NCBI RefSeq assembly: GCF_013368755.1
Contig: NC_049566.1
Span: 3,410,001 to 3,474,000, forward strand
Reading direction: 5' to 3'
Source of the DNA: Talaromyces rugulosus
Taxonomy: Eukaryota > Ascomycota > Eurotiomycetes > Eurotiales > Trichocomaceae
DNA: 64,000 nt
Below the pieces are notes generated by a model. That model was not told the origin of the DNA and ran no database searches. It worked only from the letters and a program-made list of their open reading frames with translations. Below, piece after piece: positions 55,476 to 64,000 of this stretch (the stretch's first letter is position 1; every line of letters starts with the position of its first letter). A program made the position numbers and the translations under genes.

Positions 55476-55754
55476 TGTGACGGCTGAGCCTGAGGCTATC
55501 CCCAAGGGTAGGAGCGGCCTCGTGGCCGGATGGGAGGCCTCAGGCAGGAAGGGCATCAACCCTAACCCGCGGTGCTAGATCTGGGGATAGCCTTATCCCA
55601 GGGCTATAAAAAGTCAAGCTGGTTACCTAAGCATATAAAATAAAATTTTTCTGTAAATCCTGATAGTTAGATTCTTTTTCTATGCTTATTATTTTAAAGA
55701 ATTATATCTTTAGATAGGAATTAAATATTTTTAAAAAAGATATATTATATTATA
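55476..55754 (+). repeat. 5' LTR of a + strand gypsy element
   Basis: It starts TGTGACGGCTGAGCC; the right edge is a RIP-altered version of CACGTCACACTGCA at about 55741-55754. The first 150 bp keep high G+C while the rest is AT-saturated, so mutation is strikingly uneven within one LTR. GGGCTATAAAAAG near 55608 is a good TATA-box candidate. Confidence 0.8.
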
Positions 55755-58700
55755 ACAAATATCACTATACTTTATTTTTATTTTTTTCACAACTAGCATA
55801 GCTAGTACTCAGCTATAATCAGTACTCTAGTTAGAAATAGACTTTTCTTTATCTTAACCTCTTTATATTTAATACAGTCTGTATAGCTATAATAAATGTT
55901 TTATTAGTATTCTAATCCTAAACCTTTATTTACCTTTATTCAAAACCTAAAAATCTTATAAGCTAGTATAATAGTAAGACTAAATATTATTAATAGATAT
56001 TAGTATAGTAAGAGCGTTAATAATAATAATTATAGAAGAGTCTAGTTATTACTTAACTATTAATTTTAAAAAACTAAAGTTTAAAGATATTTCTAAAAAA
56101 CTATTTAATAAAGATAAATTCCTTAAGCTTTACAAAAGCAATCCTAGAGACCTATTTAAAAATTTATTCTAATATCTCTCTATATAGAAAAAATAACTAG
56201 AAAAAGCTCTCACTAAATCTAGTAATAATAATATAGAGGAAATCAACTCTATAAAAAAAGAGATTCAGAATCTTAAAAATAATCTAACTAATTATTACTA
56301 GACTATATCCAAACTAATTATAGAATATAATACTATAATTACTAATATCTCTTTAACTAGAGAAGACTATAAGAAAAAGATTACTAAACTACTAAATAGC
56401 TAGCTACTATTAGATAAAATCAATCCTAAGTATAAATTATAGAAAATCAATATTAAGAACAAATTAGAAGCTAATATTAACTATTATCTAACAGCCTTAA
56501 CCTATATAGTATATATAAAGAAGATATATAAAGAAAAAATGACTAACCACTTACTTCTATAATTCTAAAAGAACTTAGTATAATATTATTAAAATATTAG
56601 TAATATCTTTAAGTATTTAAAAATAATCTATATAGACAAGAACTATATAATCAATATAAAGATAAAACTCTATTACTTAATAATAAGAGATTTGAAGTTT
56701 TAGATCTTTTTATTAAAATTTATACTTTTTATCTAGGAAATTAGTCTTATCCTATTAAAATAAAAAAAGAAACTTTACTATAAACTTTTATTTAATATAT
56801 AGTATATTATAATTAAGAAAAATACTAATTTAATAATATTATATCAGATCTTTATATAAAAATATTATATTATTATCAACTGCTTTAAATAGATCACTGA
56901 AAAAAAATAACACACCTACAGCTATAAGATTAAAAGTAGTAAAAGCTATAGCTAGGAAGACTATTAATTAAATATCTCTAGAGAATTAAAACTAAAGAAT
57001 AAAACTCCTCAATTATAGCTCTTCTAGAAAGAAAAAAAGAAGCTAATAAATAAGAATAAATACTTTAATTGCAAATTAAATAGTCACTATTCTAATAAAT
57101 ACTCCTTTAAAAAGAAGACTCTAGATCTGAAAGCCTTAAAGAAATAAAATAAGGATAATATAAACAAAGAATTAAAAAATATCCATACTTAGAAAAAGTC
57201 TTCTTTTTAGATATATTAAATACAGATAATAAAGCTTTAGATCTCTCATAGCTGATAGAAAAAGAGAAGAATAGTATAACTATATCTATTTAGCTAGCTA
57301 AGAATAGATATTCAATTTATACTAAAGCTTTAGCTAATATTAGAGCTAATAGATTTATCTTTTTAAATATATTTTTAGTAGAGAAGCTTATATAATATTT
57401 TTAAATATATATAGTACCCATTTCTGAACTTTATAAAATAAAAGAATATAATAGAAAGATAGTAGAACTAGTTACACATTTTATAATCTTAATACTAGTT
57501 ATTAATAGCTAGATACAGTAGTATCTATCCTTTCTTTTAGTATAACTAGGCTATTATAATATTATTTTAGATTATATATGGCTGGAGAAGTATAATATAT
57601 TAGTAGATTATAAAAACTATTATTTCTTATAACTAAAGGATATATTTTTTAAAGATTAAATAGAGAAAGAGCAGTTCATCTATATACTAAAAATAATATT
57701 AAAAAGAAATAGATTAATTAATCTTAAATACCAAGCTAATATAGAGTGCCAAGATTAGTTAATAGAAAAACCTATCCTATTTCTATAATTAGAACCCTAA
57801 AGAAAAGCGTTTATAGTTACAAAAAGAACATAAAGAATATAATTAAGAATAGAATTATAGAAAATAGAAAAAGCTTTATAATTAAAGAATATTATAGGAC
57901 TCTTTAGTAGTACTAAGAAAATATTATTAGTTATTAGTTTAATAAGAAATCTACATCACTAACACTTAGAAAAAAAGATATATAGAATAGATATAATAAT
58001 TATTAAAGCTGCTAAATTCTATTATTATATAAAAAATAAGACTATAGATGTCTTTATAACTAGTTTTTATAAGATAGAATAGGCGCTGGAAACTAAGAAG
58101 AAAAAAACAACTAAATTAACTAAAAGTGAGAAAATTAAACAGTAATTATTGAATTAATATTATAAGTTCATTAATATCTTCTTAAAAATCTATTTAGACA
58201 AGTTACCAGTTTATTAGAAGTATAACTATAAGATTGAGTTAAATTAAAATCTAGAGTTAGATTATAGTTCTTTATATTAAATATTAAAGAAATAGCTCTA
58301 AACAGCCTAAGACTATATTATTAATAATCTAGATAAAGGATTTATTATCTCTAATAATATACTATTTATATCTCTAATTCTTATAGTTAAGAAAGCTGAT
58401 AACGAATTCTATTTTTATATTAATTATCATAAGCTAAACACTTTGACTAGAAAAGACTAATATCTACTACTATTTATTAAAGAAGTCTTTGAGCGCTTAA
58501 GTAAGATAAAGATTTTTATTAAGCTAGATATTAGATAGAGATTCTACTAAATTTAAATACACCCAGACTCTATAAATCTAACTATCTTCCATTATCAGTA
58601 TAATACTTTTAAATATAAGGTAATACTATTTAGCTTTACTAATAGACTAGTAATATTTTAATAACTGATCAATAATATTTTTATAGACTATCTTAACCAG

Positions 58701-60727
58701 TTTATATTTATATTTATTAATAATCTATTAATATATAATGAGAACAAGCTAGAGCATAAGATATATATATAATAGATATTGAAGAGATTCTGAAAAACAG
58801 GATTATAAGCTAATATTAAAAAATATAAGTTCTATAACGTATTTTATAACCCCCGTCGGCCACATAAGCGTGCCCGGCCACCTGTAATCCCATATAAAAT
58901 GGCCATTTTTCAGATTAGAATATCATAACTTTTTATTAAATAACTATAATTTAAAATTTAAAATTGTTTTATATATGTATATATATAAATTAATACATCA
59001 ATTTTTAAGTTATAAGATTTATTATTTATTAAAATTACTACTGTATTGCTGTATTTTATTAATACAGTCGTATTTTACTTTAATATAACTTTTTAAAATC
59101 TAATTTCTAAGAAAATTAGTTAATTAGACTAGTTTTTATATAATGTTAATTTTTGAGTTATAGTTATCTAATAAAAATTGTGATATTTTAATCTGAAAAA
59201 TGGCCATTTTGTATGGGATTACAGGTGGCCGGGCACGCTTATGTGGCCGACGGGGGTTATAAAATACGTTATTATATTAACTAAGTATTTAGGCTTTATT
59301 ATTACTTTAGAGAGGATAGAGGTTAATTTAGTAAAGATTAAGGTTATCCTTTCTTAGAAGATATTAATAATAATTTTAGAAGTATAGTCATTTCTTAGTT
59401 TTTATAATTTCTATTAGAAGTTTATAAAGGCCTATAGCTGAACTATAAGATTATTATATTATTTTACTTAAATTAATATTTTATTTATATAGAGTAAGGA
59501 GTACAAAAAAGTATTTAAAAATCTAAAAAAAAAATTATTAGAAGCTTTAATACTAGTTTATTACAATCTTAATTATTAAACCCGCGTGGAAATGGACACA
59601 TTAGATGGAGTAATGGCTGTAATCCTATCTTAACTATATAAGGATAAGAAATGGCATCTAATTATATACTATTCTGTATTAATAATCCCAGTTAAGTATA
59701 ATTATAATATCTATAATAAAGAACTACTAGTAGTAATAAAAACTCTAAGAAAATAGAAGTCTAAATTAATTAAATTAAAAAAATAAAAGTCCTTTAATAT
59801 TCTATTAAATTATTAGACTTTTAAGTACTTTATAATTACTAAAGCTTTAAATACTTAATAAATCTAATAATATAAGTTCTTAAAGAAATATTACTTTATA
59901 CTTAAATACTAACTAGAAAAAGTAAATATATTAATAGATACTCTTATCTAGAAAGAAAATAAAAAGATAAAAAATTTTAATTATTAAAACTAAATACTAC
60001 TGTTATAGTATAAAATTAATAATAAAATTGTACTTAAAATAATATATATAAAATTAATTATCTTAACTATAAAAGATAATATTATTACTAAGATATTAAT
60101 AGTTAATAAAGAATATATAGTTAAGAAAAGTATTAAAGTCTTACTCTTAGAGAAAAGAAAGAGTTATAAAATAATTAAAAAATAACTTTTCTTTAATAAA
60201 TAATTCTATATTTCTAAAAAGAATGATTTATAAGTATAATTACTAGACAAAATATATTAATAATCTATAATAGCGCACCTAGGATATATAAAGATGCTAA
60301 AGCTAGTCTAAGAATAGTTCTACTAAGAGGTATAGAGTAATGATATAAACTAGTATATAGATAATTATAAGATATATAAGAGGATAAATATATATAGAGA
60401 TAGAGCCTTTGAACTCTTCTAATTATTATCTATTTTAATATGATCTTAGCAGTATTTATTAATAGATTTTATAGAGCTATTCTAGAATAAATAGGGATTT
60501 GATAATGTTTTTATTACTATTAACTACTTAACTAAAAGACTGGTCTCTATATTATACTATAAAGAGATAACAGTTAGAGATATAGTAAAGTTATAGATTT
60601 AGTATATTTTCTTGTGGATAGATCTACTAAATAGTATTATATCAGATTGAGAAGGCTAGTTTATCTCTAAGTTTTAGGAAAAGGTGTGTTGAATTTTTTA
60701 TATTAAGATAAAACTATCGACAATATA
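55755..60727 (+). mobile_element. RIP-degraded + strand gypsy element, gag through integrase
   Basis: Read with mutated stops, it follows the pol order of the intact element at 45101. Gag has FLKLYKSNPRDLF near 56110 and a mutated knuckle FNCKLNSHYSNKYSF near 57065. The protease reads YTKALANIRANRFIFLN near 57318 (catalytic D now N). RT has FYFYINYHKLNTLTR near 58410 and FINNLLIYNE near 58711 (both catalytic D now N). RNase H reads RVEMDTLDGVMAVILSQ near 59583. The integrase has AHLGYIKMLKLVQE near 60275 and ISDQEGQFISKF near 60637. A MITE splits RT (58837-59269) and LINE copy E cuts the integrase at 60728. It is a distinct, older family from 45101. The 3' LTR is outside the window. Confidence 0.88.
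58837..59269. mobile_element. 433-bp foldback MITE with TA duplication
   Basis: The ends are inverted repeats: ACGTATTTTATAACCCCC... on the left and its complement on the right. The outer ~76 bp differ at one base only, and similarity continues to about 120 bp with differences that are all C/T or A/G. The two halves show weaker inverted similarity further in, down to an 8-bp stem (ACTGTATT/AATACAGT, 59040-59068) at the exact centre. TA lies on both sides (58835-58836, 59270-59271), and removing element plus one TA restores the RT frame length of the host gypsy. There is no coding capacity. TA duplication and ACGTA ends suggest a Tc1/mariner-pogo-type transposase in trans (inference). Confidence 0.9.
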
Positions 60728-60766
60728 ACCCGCCGGGAAAATCAAAAATCAACCTTTTGAAATTCA

Positions 60767-62698
60767 ATGCTACTGGAAGGCATCCAGGGCTTTGCTATGG
60801 CCCCTGGACTCCCCAATATCGACAACCACCCCCTAGACCCAGGGGGGCAGGCGCTAGGTCTGGTGAACCCCGTAGAGGCCTATATAGGCACCCCAGCGGG
60901 GACAGCACCACCAGTGCCCCCCGAGACAAGTGCAACAGTCCCTTAGAGCGAGGGCTTCTTGCCTAGCCTGGAAATCAACCCTAGGGAGTTGTTTCCCCCC
61001 TTAAGCAGCGTGCCAGGCTCCCAGGAAGCACCTAAAACTCTAGGGAAGAGACTACAGGAACACAGCCCTAATGGGGCAGAAAGAGCCCCTATGAAGGCCC
61101 TAATCGGCCTAGTCTATAAGGATATGGAACAGGCCTTATTAGGCTACTTTACAAGCAGCAATAGCGCGCTACACGCGGAGATGGCCACTATGAAGGCCTA
61201 TATGACCTCTCTGGTAGAAGCTATAAAGTAGCATCTCATAGGCTAATTGGGCGCTCTAAAGCACCGTTTCTTAACCCTAAAAGCTCAACAGGCCTCCCTG
61301 AATGTCCCAAACCACCCCCTAAAGCCCTTATTGTCAGGGGGCGACCGCCAGGGCCTATGACAGCCTCTGCCATCCCAAGGGACGACATTTGTAGAGATCG
61401 CCCATGGCCCCTAAGCTAATCTGAATAGGGCCACTAAGTCTATAAAACTACACAGAGCCTTACTCTCGATATTAAAACCACTTCCTGGGGTGAAGCCCGC
61501 AGCAGGCCCCTAATAGGCTGATATAGCGGCTAGTAATGCTTAAGAGTGGTAAATTGTTATAAAAAAACAGGTTTACTCCTCGAACCAGCCTTTAAAAGTC
61601 TAAATGGACCTAGGGAGCCTGAAGTTTATTTGCGGAAGCAATAAGGGAGACTATAGGTTTATATTTAGGCGTGAAAATGGCCGCATCGCCCTTAGAAAGT
61701 CTAAAGCTGATGTTATCTTACAGCTTAACTACTGTTTAGCCTAGGTAGGCTTTCTAAACTTTGCTAGGGTAATAGACGCTAATTATACTGAATTAGGGGC
61801 TATCTTAGCTCTATTAAACTAAGAAAGCACTGTAGACTTGTTATTACCAGTCTATAAGGATTTATTAATGGCTGCCTGCTATTAGGTTAATCCTATAGTT
61901 ATCTTAGTAAAAGCAGACCAACAGTAGTATAAGATTAAGGTGTATATGGTGCCAATAGCCCACTATAGCACCTTAGAGCTAGGCCTAGCTAGGAAAGAAA
62001 TTGAATTAGGGGGTATATACACCTTAATAAGAAATTCTATCTGGATTAAGCTGATAGTAGCTATCTAGACTAATAAGCAGTGTTTCTTTACTATTATTAT
62101 AATAGTAGGAAGCCTAGATAACATCTGTAGACTACTTACCTAGGGTGTATGCTTTGAGGGCAACAGACACCCTACTAGCCCCTATCATAAAATAGGTAAA
62201 GACACTGTTTATATTTAATACTATGGCATTAATTACTAAACTTATAGAGGCTATAGCACCTAATCATTATTCTGCATTATATATACTGGTGTCTATGAAG
62301 CCTAAGAATATATTTATAATATGCTAGACTATAGAGTCTAAATAGACTATCTATATCTATATACACCCACTAAATGTGGTAATTGTAGGGGGAAGCACCA
62401 GGCTAATTCTCTAGGATGCCCCAAGCTTTAGAAGGCCTACTGGCGACTTTATAAGCGCTTCCCTAGTATAGAGGTCGTTATGCCCCCTTCTCTCCCTGAA
62501 TGGACTGAATGGGAAGGTGTTGCTGAGGAGGCTTCTTCTCTAATTACTACTCAGGACGCCCCCCAAGCCCTAAAGCTTAGGGAGGTCGATGATGTTATAA
62601 AAAATACCCTAGGGATATCATTTTTACTATACTTATCTCTATGTCCAACACTAACGCCTGGAGCTATAGCCCCTATTAATGTTGATTATTCAATATAA
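60767..62698 (+). pseudogene. LINE copy E ORF1, mutated but in one frame
   Basis: ATG at 60767, stop at about 62696; roughly 643 codons. It is the best guide to the full length of ORF1, because it lacks the indels that break copy A. The start reads MLLEGIQGFAMAPGL. In-frame TAGs replace Q codons, the first near 60945. Near 62377-62430 the knuckle KCGNCRGKHQANSLGC is still readable; it is out of frame in copy A. The end (60 or so residues to INVDYSI) is open. Confidence 0.85.
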
Positions 62699-62708
62699 TT
62701 GTGGCTGT

Positions 62709-64000
62709 ATCTACTCCACAACCTTAGGGGCTCTAAAAGCGGGGATAGAGCGGTAAATAGGCATTATATGCCTGTAAGAGCCTTATATTGTTTATGACTT
62801 CTTCTACCCAGGCTATCTGCTGTACTGGCCAGGGGGGGAGAAGTGGGATCAATAGGTGTTTATGGCTATCTGTAAAGACCTTATAGGGGTGGTTAAGGTT
62901 GAGAACTGTACTGATTTAGTAGACTACCTCTATTTATAGGCCCTGGACATATGGGAAGCATTAATAATTAGCGGGCATGCCCCCCGATGCACTAGAATAG
63001 TTAACTGCTATGATGTGTGGATTGGGGTTAGTTACCAGTGGTAAGGGGCCTTTTCTAGATGATGCTGGGCCATTGAGGACGTAGACTAGGACCTGTTTAT
63101 AGTGGGTAGGTGCCTATTAGTGGGTGATTTTAACGTCTATAGTCCTTTGTGGAACCCACTGGCCAAGGGCTGGGTTAATGCTGAGTCTTTGGAACAGCTT
63201 ATAGAGTGGCACTCACTATATGTTAATAACCCACTGAGGGAGGCCATACGCTATAAGAAGACCAAGGGGGTGTTAATTATTGATTTAGTGTTATCCTTGC
63301 CAATCCTAGGGCCTCTGTAAGCCTAGGAGGTGGATAAGGATAAGTCTATAACATCTGACTATGAGTTTATTGTCCTAGCCTAGGAAGCTCTAGAATCCCC
63401 TCTAGAAGGAATCTCTGGGGAGATTACTGAGTGGCAGATAGAAGCTCTATAGGTAAATGAGGAAGCCCTAAAGCTGGCTACAGCAGCTTGGGCCTCAGAG
63501 GCTGTAGGCCACCCTCCTCTTAGTGATCAATGCACCGAGGAAGATCTTGCTAGAGAGGCCAATTAGGTACAGAACACTCTAACCAGCGTACTCAATAGGC
63601 ATGCTAAAGCAATACGGCTTTATACACGCTCTAAGTAGTAGTAAAAGCCAGAGCTATAGCAAGCCTGGAGCTTATAGGCTGTAGCCCGCAAATAGTGGCA
63701 GGCCTATGCCTGTACTGACACCAAATTCAAAGCTACAAGAACTGCTTATTACCATAAAATAAAGGTAGCTAAAAGGACCTGCTGGGAGGCCTTCCTTGCT
63801 GAGAGAGGCCCTGGGGGGAAGGAAGAGTAGAAAAAGGGTTCTAACCCCACTGGGAACCCTTTTCCTAAAGGCCCTAGGGATGATCTGGAAAAGCCTTCTC
63901 CAGAAGATCCTAATAGATATTGGATAGCTTTATAGTATACTAAGCTATAGACTAATTCTATTACTTCAGTACTCCAAGGCCCGGATTTAAAGGCTTCTCC
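62709..64000 (+). pseudogene. LINE copy E ORF2: endonuclease start and onward, mutated
   Basis: It supplies the endonuclease N-terminus missing from copy A. After about 62720 the frame reads TLGALKAGIER*IGIICL*EPYI, with the endonuclease Q-E-P motif's Q now a stop, then YPGYLLYWPGGEKWD. LVGDFNVYSP follows near 63118 and TSDYEFIVL near 63352 (H of the SDH motif now Y). Stops are frequent. The RT region begins beyond the window. Confidence 0.85.

Larger units (their letters stand above)
60728..64000 (+). mobile_element. LINE copy E, 5' half, running off the window
   Basis: It starts at the exact shared 5' terminus ACCCGCCGGG and continues through ORF1 into the middle of ORF2. It is inserted in the integrase of the RIP-ruined gypsy. 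Mutation is intermediate: ORF1's first half is nearly intact, later parts have frequent TAG/TAA. The rest lies beyond 64000. Confidence 0.9.

Noticed and set aside
1..64000. A new defence system, CRISPR array, biosynthetic cluster or tRNA/rRNA genes
   Set aside because: No spaced direct repeats, no host-type genes and no RNA-gene signatures were seen; all supported coding sequence belongs to transposable elements.

Overview
This window looks like a heterochromatic, transposon-filled compartment of a filamentous ascomycete (Pezizomycotina). The evidence is a Tad1-clade LINE family, Ty3/gypsy chromoviruses with a C-terminal chromodomain, a hAT transposase gene with two 50-60 bp spliceosomal introns, and very AT-rich blocks with the footprint of repeat-induced point mutation (RIP): TAG/TAA codons in place of CAG/CAA/TGG, and D-to-N changes in catalytic sites. 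I found no host gene, tRNA, rRNA or CRISPR array. The species cannot be named from this sequence alone.

Layout. 1-11456: a RIP-ruined + strand gypsy element (gag, zinc knuckle, protease, start of RT) split by a complete - strand gypsy element (3280-10949, ~616 bp LTRs, 5-bp duplication ATAAT). 11457-14755: unassigned AT-rich DNA opening with a GC-rich island. 14756-25204: a well-preserved Tad-like LINE (copy A, - strand) split by a young hAT transposon (about 18878-23209) with an intact 834-aa transposase gene and a decayed tandem copy of its last exon. 25205-26724: AT-rich, nothing recognised. 26725-27811: a 5'-truncated LINE (copy B), by eye identical to the 3' kilobase of copy A, with a 14-bp target duplication. 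27812-34383: AT-rich, nothing recognised. 34384-40667: a full-length, moderately mutated LINE (copy C). 40668-52479: a much more heavily mutated LINE (copy D) carrying two insertions of one chromovirus: an internally deleted copy (43152-44496) and a full-length copy with identical LTRs and open gag and pol frames (45101-51007). 52480-64000: a patchwork of a gypsy fragment fused to an LTR fragment, a chromodomain-encoding gypsy remnant, a 305-bp LINE stub, an LTR plus the 3' end of a - strand gypsy, a + strand gypsy inserted into that, a 433-bp foldback MITE inside its RT, and a + strand LINE (copy E) inside its integrase, running off the window.

How it fits together. The nesting gives a relative chronology. 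The oldest layers (the first gypsy, LINE D, the chromodomain remnant, the gypsy starting at 55476) are saturated with C-to-T/G-to-A changes. LINE C, LINE E and the deleted chromovirus are partly mutated. LINE A, LINE B, the hAT and the full-length chromovirus have almost none, although duplicates sit nearby. The simplest reading is that RIP was active in the past and was inactive or inefficient when the youngest elements landed. The functions encoded are reverse transcription and integration (gag-pol), target-primed reverse transcription (LINE ORF1/ORF2) and cut-and-paste transposition (hAT). Candidate autonomous elements, judged by open frames only, are the chromovirus at 45101-51007 and the hAT transposase gene.
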